Below, piece by piece: positions 16,669 through 23,977 of a DNA stretch of 41,483 bases. The stretch is from positions 94,861-136,343 of the forward strand of contig DBBP01000003.1 of assembly GCA_002292285.1 (NCBI GenBank), written 5' to 3'. The stretch's first letter is position 1, and each line of letters opens with the position of its first letter. The notes below the pieces were generated by a model. The model was given only the letters and a program-made list of their open reading frames with translations. It was not told the origin of the DNA and did not search any database. Made by a program: the position numbers and the translations under genes. This DNA is from Proteobacteria bacterium UBA981. Lineage in GTDB: Bacteria; Pseudomonadota; Gammaproteobacteria; Ga0077536.

Positions 16669-16709
16669 GAGGGCACGGAACGACTAGAATAAGTCGGCTC
16701 CGTGCCCTC
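16669..16709. terminator. Long hairpin between the two cupin genes
   Basis: GAGGGCACGGA (16669-16679) pairs with TCCGTGCCCTC (16699-16709), and an inner CGACT/AGTCG pair extends the stem around an AGAATA loop. It follows the stop of the upstream cupin gene by about 20 bases on the minus strand. No T-run follows, so it may be a stabilising or partial terminator structure. Confidence 0.55.
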
Positions 16710-16728
16710 CTTTCGCATCGTATTCAAG

Positions 16729-17190
16729 CTACATGGCTTGCTGAGCGTCCCATGCGCCGCGTACATCATCCATCGTGAGGATCGCTTGCACGGTGCCGCT
16801 GTCGTCCATCACTTCGAGTATGTTCGGCCCGCTGTCACAGCGCATGCTGTAGAACACCACCGCACCTTCGGGACCGCCGCCTTCGCTGTGGGTGTCGCCG
16901 GTGGTGCCACGGTAGTAACGGCCGGCAGGGCGCACTTCGCGGATGCTGCCGTCTGGCTCATACATGCGTAGCTCACCCTGGATGATCAACATATTGGTCT
17001 GCGCCAGGTGATTGTGCATGGTGACGGTCTCGTTCGGCGCAAAGCGTACGATTAAATCAACCACTTTGCGCTCTTCGTCGAGATCGAAGAGCGACAGTTC
17101 AAGGTTTTCGATGCCGGCAAACGGAAGCCACGTAATCTCGTGATCGTACAAGTCGAAGCCGGGCTGCATGGGTTTCGGGTTGGCACTCAT
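16729..17190 (-). CDS. Cupin domain protein (ChrR-like)
   Basis: A 153-residue cupin. Motif 1 reads VTMHNHLAQTNMLIIQGEL: the His-x-His pair is kept but the usual glutamate position is Gln/Asn. Motif 2 is near GTTGDTHSEGG with a His. Such ChrR- or acetylacetone-dioxygenase-like cupins bind Zn or Fe; the reaction cannot be assigned. It lies between the ABM protein and the other cupin, all on the minus strand, and ends just before a strong hairpin. Confidence 0.75.
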   Translation of the reverse strand: MSANPKPMQPGFDLYDHEITWLPFAGIENLELSLFDLDEERKVVDLIVRFAPNETVTMHNHLAQTNMLIIQGELRMYEPDGSIREVRPAGRYYRGTTGDTHSEGGGPEGAVVFYSMRCDSGPNILEVMDDSGTVQAILTMDDVRGAWDAQQAM

Positions 17191-17227
17191 AATGTTCGTC
17201 TCTCTCTATTTTTCGTCTTTGATTGTA

Positions 17228-17255
17228 CGCCCTTCGCAATTCGCTGCGAGGGGCG
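17228..17255. terminator. Hairpin downstream of the ABM-type gene
   Basis: CGCCCTTCGCA (17228-17238) and TGCGAGGGGCG (17245-17255) form an 11-bp stem with one G-U type mismatch around a 6-base loop. It lies between the ABM-type gene and the next cupin gene on the minus strand. No T-run. Confidence 0.45.
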
Positions 17256-17277
17256 GGCGGGAACTAACGCGGCGCCA

Positions 17278-17610
17278 CTAAGCCGCCGCTGGGTTGTCGG
17301 CTCGAATGTCACCGACTGACCAGTCCCTGTCGACTTCCGCGACGCGGATCCGATACCACTTCAACAATCGCTCACGACCGGCCTGCATCGCTTGCTGATG
17401 GAGCGGGTCGGCCGCCCATACTGCGAGCGCGTCAGCATCGCGCCAGTATGAAATCTCATACATCAGACCAGCGTGATTCAGACTACTGGCGGGGTCGGCG
17501 CTGATAAAGCCGTCGATGGTTTCGAGTTGCGCGTTGAGCCCTGCGATCAAACCGCCAAACTCTTCTTCCACGCCAGCGTTCATTTCATATTCTATAATCG
17601 CCATCAGCAT
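17278..17610 (-). CDS. ABM-type (antibiotic biosynthesis monooxygenase) domain protein
   Basis: A 110-residue ferredoxin-like alpha-beta protein: MAIIEYEMNAGVEEEFGGLI as strand one, QLETIDGFISADPASS in the centre, and YEISYWRDADALAVWAADPL as the characteristic ABM segment (YWrD.eal..W...p.H). Members are cofactor-free monooxygenases of quinone or polyketide-like substrates, or heme degraders. AAGGAG lies 9 bases before the ATG at 17610. It is the first gene after the AraC regulator on the same strand and may head the cupin-crotonase-methyltransferase group. Confidence 0.75.
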   Translation of the reverse strand: MLMAIIEYEMNAGVEEEFGGLIAGLNAQLETIDGFISADPASSLNHAGLMYEISYWRDADALAVWAADPLHQQAMQAGRERLLKWYRIRVAEVDRDWSVGDIRADNPAAA

Positions 17611-17660
17611 GTCCGCCTACTCCTTGGGTGACAGAATAAATCGGTGTCCTCCAGCCCACG

Positions 17661-18719
17661 CTACGAACGCACGTGACGCCGTCCATGACTCAGGCTGGAA
17701 CGATACTGGCCGGGTGATACACCGCACCAGCGCTTGAATGCTTTGCCAAAATTGGCGGGGTTGTCGAAACCGAGACTGAGCGCGACTTCCTTGATAGTGA
17801 TCCCGTTGTTGTGCAGCAACTCCTCGGCGCGAGTGCGCAGAAATTCGTCCGTGATGGCCTGATAGCTCGTGCCCAGACGCCGCAGTCGGCGAATCAGCGT
17901 GCGCGGCGCAAGGTGAAGTTTGCTGGCAATGGTCTCAAGGGTGGGCAATGGGCGCTGTCTTTCAGCATCGGCGAATGAATGACACAAACAAGCGCGAATA
18001 TCACCGAGCGTTTCGCGCTCTCGCGACGACGACACCGTTGCTTCGCACTGCTCGATTGCATGTGCCCAGGTTGATTCGCTGTAGCCGAGATTGCGCAATC
18101 CCCGCCAGCCCTGCGGTATTACCAGCGCGTTGCAGCTCGAGTCGAAGCGCAGCTCGCATTTGAAATAGCGCTCGTAGTGTTGCGCATCAAGCGTCGCCTG
18201 GTAATCAAGTCGGATGTGAGCCTGACTGAAATCAACGCCGTAGACCGTGTCCAGATGCTGATGAAGAATGACGAGCGGCGTTTCAACCAGCAGGGCTTTG
18301 CCGATACCGAGTTCTATCAGCGGGCAAAGTTCCGCAAGGAAGTCAGCGCCATCCTGCCGGCCCTGCATATGCATGTAGGGAATGCGCCCGGGGAAATAGC
18401 GCAGAAAGGCATCGATGCCGTCACCGAGTGTTGGCGCGCTCAATAAGGCGATGCTGATGGGGCCGTGAAAGTGATCGGTCAGGGTGCTGGCCCAGCTCAG
18501 GTACCAATGCGGTTCTGCCGCTAATGCGATGGTGTTGTGGATGTACTGCAGGGCCTGCCGCACCGTGATGTGGCGGCCAGGATCTTCGAGATCCGCTGGT
18601 GTTAAGCCGGTGCCCGCGAGAAGTTGTTCGGGGTTGAACTGACGTAGCAAATGCCGGCCGTAAGTAATCGGCATGGGCAGTTGTTCAATGGAGGCTGTGT
18701 CCATTTGTCGTCTGGGCAT
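17661..18719 (-). CDS. AraC family transcriptional regulator
   Basis: A 352-residue regulator with an N-terminal OruR/ArgR-type 'arabinose-binding' domain (about residues 20-210) and a C-terminal AraC DNA-binding domain with two helix-turn-helix motifs (TLETIASKLHLAPRTLIRRL and IKEVALSLGFDNPANFGKAF, then FKRWCGVSPGQYR). It is divergent from the epoxide-hydrolase-like gene at 18837 and upstream of the ABM and cupin genes, so it is a good candidate activator for one or both sides. The start could also be the ATG at 18704; neither has a clear ribosome site. The inducer is unknown. Confidence 0.88.
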   Translation of the reverse strand: MPRRQMDTASIEQLPMPITYGRHLLRQFNPEQLLAGTGLTPADLEDPGRHITVRQALQYIHNTIALAAEPHWYLSWASTLTDHFHGPISIALLSAPTLGDGIDAFLRYFPGRIPYMHMQGRQDGADFLAELCPLIELGIGKALLVETPLVILHQHLDTVYGVDFSQAHIRLDYQATLDAQHYERYFKCELRFDSSCNALVIPQGWRGLRNLGYSESTWAHAIEQCEATVSSSRERETLGDIRACLCHSFADAERQRPLPTLETIASKLHLAPRTLIRRLRRLGTSYQAITDEFLRTRAEELLHNNGITIKEVALSLGFDNPANFGKAFKRWCGVSPGQYRSSLSHGRRHVRS

Positions 18720-18836
18720 GTTCGGAGTGTGTCATCAAAGTAACAGAAATTGGCAGGATTGTCTCTTGGCTCGCAGCGCTGGCCCGCCTATCGTCGATAC
18801 TTAGCTTTTTTACCAGTGAGCCTAACGGGAGGCCTT

Positions 18837-19250
18837 ATGTCGGACTCGGAAACGGTCAAGCGCAACGTTGCCAAAGTGCGCGAGTTTATCGATGCCTGGG
18901 GAGCGGTCGATCCGGATTGGACGATGTCTTGTTTGTCTGATGACATCGTCTACATCAACCAGCCCCTGGATCCGGTTGTCGGCCAGGCCGATGTGCGCAA
19001 GATTGTCGCAGGGATTATGGAATTGTCGTGCGCGGTTAACTGGGAGCTGCGCAACTGTTTCGGTTACGGCAACACGGTGATGACAGAGCGTATGGATTTT
19101 TGGGACTTTGACGGTAAGGGCTGGGGCCTCCAGCTGCCGTGCATCGGTATGTTTGACGTCAACGACGCCGGTCTGATTTGCGGTTGGCGCGACTATTTTG
19201 ACAACAAGATGTGGTTTGAGAACGGTGGACCGACGCTGCATCTCGACTAG
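18837..19250 (+). CDS. Limonene-1,2-epoxide hydrolase-like protein (complete active site)
   Basis: A 137-residue NTF2-like protein. The six active-site residues of limonene-1,2-epoxide hydrolase (Tyr53, Asn55, Arg99, Asp101, Trp130, Asp132 in the Rhodococcus enzyme) all have counterparts at matching spacing: Tyr39, Asn41 (VYINQP), Arg85, Asp87 (TERMD), Trp117 and Asp119 (GWRDYFD). That makes epoxide hydrolysis a reasonable inference, although the substrate is unknown. A frame runs from 18750, but GGGAGG just before the ATG at 18837 decides the start. It is the first of a tandem pair; it is divergent from the AraC regulator. Confidence 0.8.
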   Translation: MSDSETVKRNVAKVREFIDAWGAVDPDWTMSCLSDDIVYINQPLDPVVGQADVRKIVAGIMELSCAVNWELRNCFGYGNTVMTERMDFWDFDGKGWGLQLPCIGMFDVNDAGLICGWRDYFDNKMWFENGGPTLHLD

Positions 19251-19299
19251 TAGCGTATTCATACTACACGGTGGCCTGAGTGGCGGCCGGACAATAGCA

Positions 19300-19316
19300 G
19301 GTGGCATTGCGCCACC
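19300..19316. repeat. Small hairpin before the second epoxide-hydrolase-like gene
   Basis: GGTGGC (19300-19305) and GCCACC (19311-19316) form a 6-bp stem just upstream of the GAGGA ribosome site of the next gene. It may tune translation or RNA stability. Weak evidence. Confidence 0.3.
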
Positions 19317-19331
19317 GGTGAGGACAGATCG

Positions 19332-19751
19332 ATGGCAGACGATAAAGACGCAAAAGTCGCGCGCAACGAGGCAGTCGTGCGCGCGTTCCTTAAAGGTTGG
19401 GACGATCTCGACGTCGACGCGTGTATGGCGCAATGCGCCGACAACATGTGTTACCTCAACCAACCACTCGAGGCGATTCGCGGCAAGGCAGACGTCCGCA
19501 AAATGATCGCTTCAATATTCGAACCGGCCAAACGTTGCGAGTTCGATTTGATTCACGTGTTCGGTAAAGGCAATCGGGTCGTTACCGAGCGCCTCGACCA
19601 ATGGGATTGGGACGGCAGCAATACCTGGCAGCTGAAGTTACACGTGTGCGGTCTGTTTGAGCTGACCGAGGATGGCAAAATCTACGAGTGGCGTGAGTAC
19701 TACGACAACGACAACTGGACCAATGACGGTGGTCCGAGCCTAGTTCTCTAA
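19332..19751 (+). CDS. Limonene-1,2-epoxide hydrolase-like protein with Asp-to-Glu change
   Basis: A 139-residue paralog of the preceding gene, sharing NQPL, GKADVRK, TER-D-W and the N-GGP-L ending. Counterparts of the epoxide hydrolase residues are Tyr41, Asn43, Arg87, Asp89 and Trp120. The catalytic-acid position that is Asp in the first copy is Glu122 here (EWREYYD). The fold and pocket are therefore kept but the activity may be altered, or it may bind ligand without the same chemistry. It starts at the ATG at 19332 after GAGGA and lies 81 bases after the first copy, probably in the same transcript. A 57-bp hairpin element follows at 19779. Confidence 0.75.
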   Translation: MADDKDAKVARNEAVVRAFLKGWDDLDVDACMAQCADNMCYLNQPLEAIRGKADVRKMIASIFEPAKRCEFDLIHVFGKGNRVVTERLDQWDWDGSNTWQLKLHVCGLFELTEDGKIYEWREYYDNDNWTNDGGPSLVL

Positions 19752-19778
19752 GTCCAAGTCGAATTCGGGGCCACGTTT

Positions 19779-19835
19779 AATTCGGGGACAGTTACTGTAT
19801 TTCGGGCACCGAAATACAGTAACTGTCCCCGAATT
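19779..19835. repeat. Dispersed hairpin element, copy 1
   Basis: Two 27-base arms, each containing GGGGACAGTTACTGTATTT or its complement, are perfect inverted copies around the loop GCA. It sits between convergent 3' ends (epoxide-hydrolase-like gene and Rieske gene 1). A partial AATTCGGGG copy lies at 19762-19770. The same element recurs at 23729, 26379 and 40785. Confidence 0.9.
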
Positions 19836-19852
19836 AGATTCAATATGCGTGG

Positions 19853-21073
19853 CTAGCCAGCGTTGATATAGCCTTCAGCCACTTTCAGGCGATGGCGCAG
19901 GACGAGTTCTTGATCCTGCAAATAAAACTCCTTTTTGACGCCAGACATGAGCATTTTCTGTGTCCGCTCAAGCGTGCTGCCGTCCTCCAGCAACGTATCG
20001 CGGAACGTACACTTGCCGTACTCCTGCGCAAAGCGGCCCGCGAGTGTGTCCGCCGGCGGTGCGTAGGTGCGAATCTCCCACCGACAGCGATCTTCAGCCA
20101 GCGGCCAGAACAGGTGCGTAAGGTAGGTGCCTTGCGACACGTAGATCAGACAATTCGGGAAAATGGAAATACCGTCGAACGACCAATTCGGATAGCCGGT
20201 CGGGTTAACGCCGGCCGGAAAGGCTGCCTCATCGGTGTTGACCTGTTGCAATACCACGTCGCCGAATTGGCCGGCAACGGTTTCGACCGGTGTGGGCTGC
20301 CAGTCCGGGTTCGCAGACAGGGAAACGCGCGCATGTTTGCCGAACAAGGTGAAGTCGAGTGCGTGCGCCCAGGGGTTAGATGGGCTTGAATAGACCTTGC
20401 CGATGATCCGTTTGTGTAATGTCGGGATGTGATAAATCTCGGCGAAAGCGTCGAACGCGACTTTCCAGTTGGCGTTCAAGTCGGTGTACCACGAGAAGCA
20501 ATTGCCAGACAGCTTGTCGAACGGATAACCCTCGATACTGGCCTGTAGATCGACGCCCAGATAATCGTGCAGCGACTCTGTCGGTTGTTCATCGCAGTTG
20601 ATAAAGATGAAGCCCTGCCAGGTATCGAGTGACACTTTGCTCATGCCGAGTTTGGATTTGTCGAGATCGAAAAAGCTTTCTTCGTCTGTCACGTGCCGCA
20701 AGCGGCCGTCAGTCCCGTAGACCCAACCATGGAACTTGCACGCAAATACTGAACAATGCCCTTTGTCGTCCCATACCAGCTGGTTGCCGCGGTGCGAACA
20801 CATGTTGTGGAAGGCGCGAACTGCGCCGTCTTTACCGCGCACGACCAAAATTGAGGTGTTGCAGATTGCGAGCTCTTTGACGAAGTAGTCGCCGGGGTTG
20901 GGAATTTGTTCGACCCGCCCGACATTCAGCCACACTTTACGGAAAATGAGCTCACGTTCTTTGTCGAAATAATCGCGCGACGTATACGGCGCAACGGGCA
21001 ACGGTCCGGTGCCCACCTCAGGATAGCGTTCAGTCCATTTCATCGTCTTACTCTGCTCGACTGCGGCCATCAT
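19853..21073 (-). CDS. Rieske non-heme iron oxygenase alpha subunit (copy 1)
   Basis: A 406-residue ring-hydroxylating-type oxygenase. The Rieske [2Fe-2S] ligands are Cys92-x-His94 (MCSHRGN) and Cys112-x2-His115 (CKFHGW). The catalytic domain has NWKVAFDAFAEIYHIPTLH, with His215 and His220 as mononuclear iron ligands, and ends with the typical LEDGSTLERTQKML segment. It would insert oxygen into an unknown, probably hydrophobic substrate using electrons from a ferredoxin/reductase that is not in this window. It follows a 110-residue helical protein gene by 20 bases. The nearest paralog is at 22051, with long identical stretches (FRKVWLNVGRVEQIP, RAFHNMCSHRGN). Confidence 0.88.
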   Translation of the reverse strand: MMAAVEQSKTMKWTERYPEVGTGPLPVAPYTSRDYFDKERELIFRKVWLNVGRVEQIPNPGDYFVKELAICNTSILVVRGKDGAVRAFHNMCSHRGNQLVWDDKGHCSVFACKFHGWVYGTDGRLRHVTDEESFFDLDKSKLGMSKVSLDTWQGFIFINCDEQPTESLHDYLGVDLQASIEGYPFDKLSGNCFSWYTDLNANWKVAFDAFAEIYHIPTLHKRIIGKVYSSPSNPWAHALDFTLFGKHARVSLSANPDWQPTPVETVAGQFGDVVLQQVNTDEAAFPAGVNPTGYPNWSFDGISIFPNCLIYVSQGTYLTHLFWPLAEDRCRWEIRTYAPPADTLAGRFAQEYGKCTFRDTLLEDGSTLERTQKMLMSGVKKEFYLQDQELVLRHRLKVAEGYINAG

Positions 21074-21093
21074 CCAAGTCCTGTTGCTGGTCG

Positions 21094-21426
21094 TTAAACC
21101 TGATCATGTACCGCCACGAAGCGCGCGACGTCATAGCCGTCGACGACGCTCGCCTGACCGTAGTTCTCAACCGCTGATGCAACTTCCGCAAGTGACAGGG
21201 ATAAATGAAACAAACGTTCGACGTCTTGCGGATTATCGTTAGGTGGGTAGTCGCTGAGAAAAGTCAGTACCGCATCCATGCGTGGCAGCAGCGCATCGTA
21301 AAACGCCTGGATGTCTTCGAATGCGCTGGCCTGGCGTTTCGCGCTACGTTCGCTTTCGGTCGCAAGCGACCACTCGAGCCAGGGGCATAAATCAGCGAAG
21401 GCCTCGGGCAGTTGTTCGGTTGGCAT
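21094..21426 (-). CDS. Uncharacterised helical protein paired with Rieske oxygenase (copy 1)
   Basis: A 110-residue, acidic, mostly helical protein with no recognised domain. It shares a pattern with the gene at 23287: LP-AF-DL-P-LEW-L near the N-terminus, then I-AFYDA-L-RM-AVL-FL--YP, LAEVA-AVE-YG and DG-DV-R. Each copy lies directly upstream of a Rieske oxygenase (20 bases here), so the two are surely co-expressed. A small partner, beta-subunit-like stabiliser or electron-transfer adaptor is conceivable, but it resembles neither the usual NTF2-like beta subunit nor a ferredoxin (no Cys cluster). Function unknown. Confidence 0.75.
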   Translation of the reverse strand: MPTEQLPEAFADLCPWLEWSLATESERSAKRQASAFEDIQAFYDALLPRMDAVLTFLSDYPPNDNPQDVERLFHLSLSLAEVASAVENYGQASVVDGYDVARFVAVHDQV

Positions 21427-21623
21427 TTGGCAGCAACTCCCTCGGCATGAGCGCGAAAACGACAGGGTGATAATAGTCGGTGCCTAGAATTTGATGCAAT
21501 GCCGCCCGGTGGATTGCTCGCCGGGTCACCGCATGCAATATTGGGTCACGTTTAGCCCTGCTATCCCACCCTTACCGTAGAGCTGATTGGCGCGTGATTG
21601 AAGTAGTCGAATGGAGTCCGGCG

Positions 21624-22031
21624 ATGAATGAAATCGAGACCAACAAAGCCATCATCGAAGCCTATCTGGCGGACTACTCGAGCGGCGATGTGGAACGTAT
21701 CGCCACGCATTTACATACCGGCGTGAGGTGGTGGGTAAGCGGCACGATTGAGGGCATATCCGGCACTTACGATCGCGTGCAGATGCTGGACTTGCTTGGA
21801 CAAGTCACAGAGGTTTATACCGAAGGTGCGTTGAAGATCGCGGCGACGTCGATGATTGGTGAAGGTTCCCGGGTCGCAGTCGAAGCGGAATCAGATGCCG
21901 AATTACACAACGGCCGCGTCTACCACAATCAATATCACTTCGTATTCGAAATCAAAGACGGCAAGATCATAGACATCAGGGAATATCTGGACACCCAGCA
22001 TGTTTACGATACTTTTGTGGTGCCGGAATAA
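21624..22031 (+). CDS. SnoaL/ketosteroid-isomerase-like protein
   Basis: A 135-residue NTF2-like protein: NKAIIEAYLADYSSGDVERI as helix one, YHNQYHFVFEIKDGKI and IREYLDTQHVYDTF at the C-terminal sheet. This is the pattern of the SnoaL_2/ketosteroid-isomerase-related group, distinct from the two epoxide-hydrolase-like genes since the Arg-x-Asp and Trp-Arg-Asp motifs are missing. It may bind or isomerise a small hydrophobic molecule. GGAG 7 bases before the ATG at 21624 decides the start over a GTG at 21594. It is the only plus-strand gene between the two minus-strand Rieske cassettes. Confidence 0.78.
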   Translation: MNEIETNKAIIEAYLADYSSGDVERIATHLHTGVRWWVSGTIEGISGTYDRVQMLDLLGQVTEVYTEGALKIAATSMIGEGSRVAVEAESDAELHNGRVYHNQYHFVFEIKDGKIIDIREYLDTQHVYDTFVVPE

Positions 22032-22050
22032 TCATCATAAAGGCGCGAGT

Positions 22051-23268
22051 TCATGCGTTTAAATAGTCTGCGATAATTTTGTGGTGATGGCGGATGAGTA
22101 GTTCTTCATCGCTCAAATAAAATTCTGTCTTCGCACCCGAAGCAAGCATGCTTTGGGTGGCCTCGAAAATTCCTCCGTCTTCCGCCATCACACCGTCAAG
22201 AAATGTCGAACGGCTGTATTCCTGGCTGAAGCGCTCCGCCATGGTTTTCGCCTTGGGGAAATAAATACGCGTTTCCCACAGCGTGCGATCAACGGCGAGT
22301 GGCCAGAATGTGTGGGTTAGAAAGCCACCTTCGGAGACGAAAATCGACGTGTTCGGGAAGCAATTGAAGCCTGAAAACGACCAGTCCGGCGAGTTCGTCG
22401 GGTTGACGACCGGCGGCATGCCGGCAGACGAGATCCCTTGTTTTTGTAACGTCAGAATCCCGAATCGTTTGGCTAAATCTTCGACCGGGTGCGGTTTCCA
22501 ATCAAGATTCGCGGGCACAGAGATGCGCGCGTGCGGATCAAATAACGCGGCCTCGTGGACGTTCAGAAACGGATTGGCCGGGCTCGCGAACATGCGACCG
22601 GTGCTGCGGCCGTGTAGCGAGGAGATGTGATAAACCTCCTGAAAAGCGTCCTTACCGACTTTCCAATTTGCCTTGACTTCGACCTGCCAGGAGAAGCAAG
22701 CGGTCGCGAGCTCGGCAAATGGATAGCCCGCGAAACTTTGCCCGACCTCGCCGAGGAAATCTTCGAGACTTTCTACCGGTTCCGGATCGACGTTCACGTA
22801 GATGAATCCTTCCCATATCCCGACATGAACAGGCGTCAGACCGAGGCAGGATTTGTCGAGATCAAAAAAACGCTTCTCGTCGGTGATCGCCTGCAGGGAA
22901 CCGTCGGCGCGGTAAGTCCAGCCGTGGTACTTGCACACGAAACCGCGGCTCGAACCTTTGTCGTCCCAGACCAGACGATTACCACGGTGCGAGCACATGT
23001 TGTGAAAAGCACGCACCTCGCCGTCGTCGTCGCGCGCGACTAAAATCGAAGTACGGCAAATCTCGAGGGGTTTGACGAAGTAATCGCCCGCCTGCGGGAT
23101 TTGTTCAACGCGGCCCACGTTGAGCCATACTTTACGGAATATCTTGTCGCGCTCCCGCTCAAAATGCTGTTCCGAAATGTACGGCTCGATCGGCAGCGGG
23201 CCGGTACCGAGCTGCGGATAATCGTCGTGCCAAATTTTTGCCGGGGCTTGTTTCGCTCGTGCGCTCAT
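22051..23268 (-). CDS. Rieske non-heme iron oxygenase alpha subunit (copy 2)
   Basis: A 405-residue paralog of the gene at 19853. The cluster ligands are Cys92, His94 (MCSHRGN) and Cys112, His115 (CKYHGW). The mononuclear iron ligands His214 and His219 lie in NWKVGKDAFQEVYHISSLH. Differences gather in the catalytic domain, which suggests a different substrate range. AAGGA precedes the ATG. It begins 18 bases after the stop of its own small helical partner gene (23287-23637). No dedicated reductase is visible in the window. Confidence 0.88.
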   Translation of the reverse strand: MSARAKQAPAKIWHDDYPQLGTGPLPIEPYISEQHFERERDKIFRKVWLNVGRVEQIPQAGDYFVKPLEICRTSILVARDDDGEVRAFHNMCSHRGNRLVWDDKGSSRGFVCKYHGWTYRADGSLQAITDEKRFFDLDKSCLGLTPVHVGIWEGFIYVNVDPEPVESLEDFLGEVGQSFAGYPFAELATACFSWQVEVKANWKVGKDAFQEVYHISSLHGRSTGRMFASPANPFLNVHEAALFDPHARISVPANLDWKPHPVEDLAKRFGILTLQKQGISSAGMPPVVNPTNSPDWSFSGFNCFPNTSIFVSEGGFLTHTFWPLAVDRTLWETRIYFPKAKTMAERFSQEYSRSTFLDGVMAEDGGIFEATQSMLASGAKTEFYLSDEELLIRHHHKIIADYLNA

Positions 23269-23286
23269 CGATCTCGGTCCTTAAAT

Positions 23287-23637
23287 CTACAGTTCTCGGC
23301 TTAGCCGCTGTGGGTAAATATCCACGGGCTTGAGACGCAACACGTCCATGCCGTCTGCAGTTTGCTCACCGTACATCTCGACCGCAGGCGCAATCTCGGC
23401 CAGAGCGGTCGCGAGCAAAAACAACAGTTCGACGTCTGCTGGCGGGTCGTCGGCGGGATATTTTTCTAGAAACGACAACACGGCTTCCATGCGCTCAAGC
23501 ATTGCGTCATAAAAGGCCCTAATTTCGCTCATGCTGGTCGACGCACGTTTTGCGCGGCGGGCGTGTTCGCTCGGCAGCGCCCATTCCAGATAGGGATTCA
23601 AATCGAAAAACGCGTCCGGTAGGGAAGACTCTGCCAT
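23287..23637 (-). CDS. Uncharacterised helical protein paired with Rieske oxygenase (copy 2)
   Basis: A 116-residue paralog of the gene at 21094, with the same spaced pattern (LPDAFFDLNPYLEWALPSE, IRAFYDAMLERMEAVLSFL, LAEIAPAVEMYG, DGMDVLR). It has a slightly longer C-terminus (DIYPQRLSREL). Conservation in two diverged cassettes shows that it is a real protein and linked to the oxygenase. No transmembrane segment, signal peptide or metal-binding motif is seen. Function unknown. Confidence 0.75.
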   Translation of the reverse strand: MAESSLPDAFFDLNPYLEWALPSEHARRAKRASTSMSEIRAFYDAMLERMEAVLSFLEKYPADDPPADVELLFLLATALAEIAPAVEMYGEQTADGMDVLRLKPVDIYPQRLSREL

Positions 23638-23728
23638 CGTGGGCTCCAGTCAGATATCGCCGTACGCCCGTGTCCTGTCGGGCGCTCAGGCCAAGCTACT
23701 CCTTTCGTGAAGCTCAGTCCATCCAGCG

Positions 23729-23786
23729 AATTCGGGGACAGTTACTGTATTTCCGAACTCGGAAATACAGTAACTGTCCCCGAATT
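23729..23786. repeat. Dispersed hairpin element, copy 2
   Basis: Arms 23729-23755 and 23760-23786 are perfect inverted copies of 27 bases around the loop AACT. The outer 24 bases of each arm match copy 1. It lies between divergent gene starts, so here it cannot be a terminator for both flanking genes. Confidence 0.9.
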
Positions 23787-23845
23787 GGGGTTTGCTGTGC
23801 GTCGCCTCGTGTCCGGTAGTTAAGGGCATAGTGTGTTATTGTGTT

Positions 23846-23864
23846 CGGTGCACTTTAGGCACCG
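23846..23864. promoter_or_regulatory. Perfect inverted repeat upstream of DUF1611 gene
   Basis: CGGTGC (23846-23851) and GCACCG (23859-23864) flank seven bases. About 115 bases before the ATG at 23978, it could be an operator for the DUF1611-racemase operon. The regulator is unknown and no regulator gene is adjacent. Confidence 0.35.
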
Positions 23865-23977
23865 CAGGAGATCCCTCCCGTGGTGAATCTACTTAGTCGG
23901 GACAACTCGTTGACATGCGACCAATGCTGGTCGCCACGATCCTGTCGCCTCCTCTGAGCACTACTCGAGGGGCTGAC

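Larger units (their letters stand above)
23638..23977. other. Intergenic region with hairpin element and possible operator
   Basis: This 340-base gap separates the divergent Rieske cassette 2 and the DUF1611 gene. It holds hairpin copy 2 (23729-23786) and the perfect inverted repeat at 23846-23864. I see no gene here; short open frames overlap the hairpin and lack ribosome sites. Confidence 0.7.

Noticed and set aside
18837..19751. The tandem NTF2-like genes as Rieske beta subunits
   Set aside because: They carry the epoxide hydrolase active-site set and lie on the opposite strand from the Rieske genes.
19779..19835. Hairpin arms as LexA boxes (TACTGTAT and ATACAGTA)
   Set aside because: Half-site-like words occur, but the spacing between CTG and CAG across the loop is far longer than in a LexA operator.
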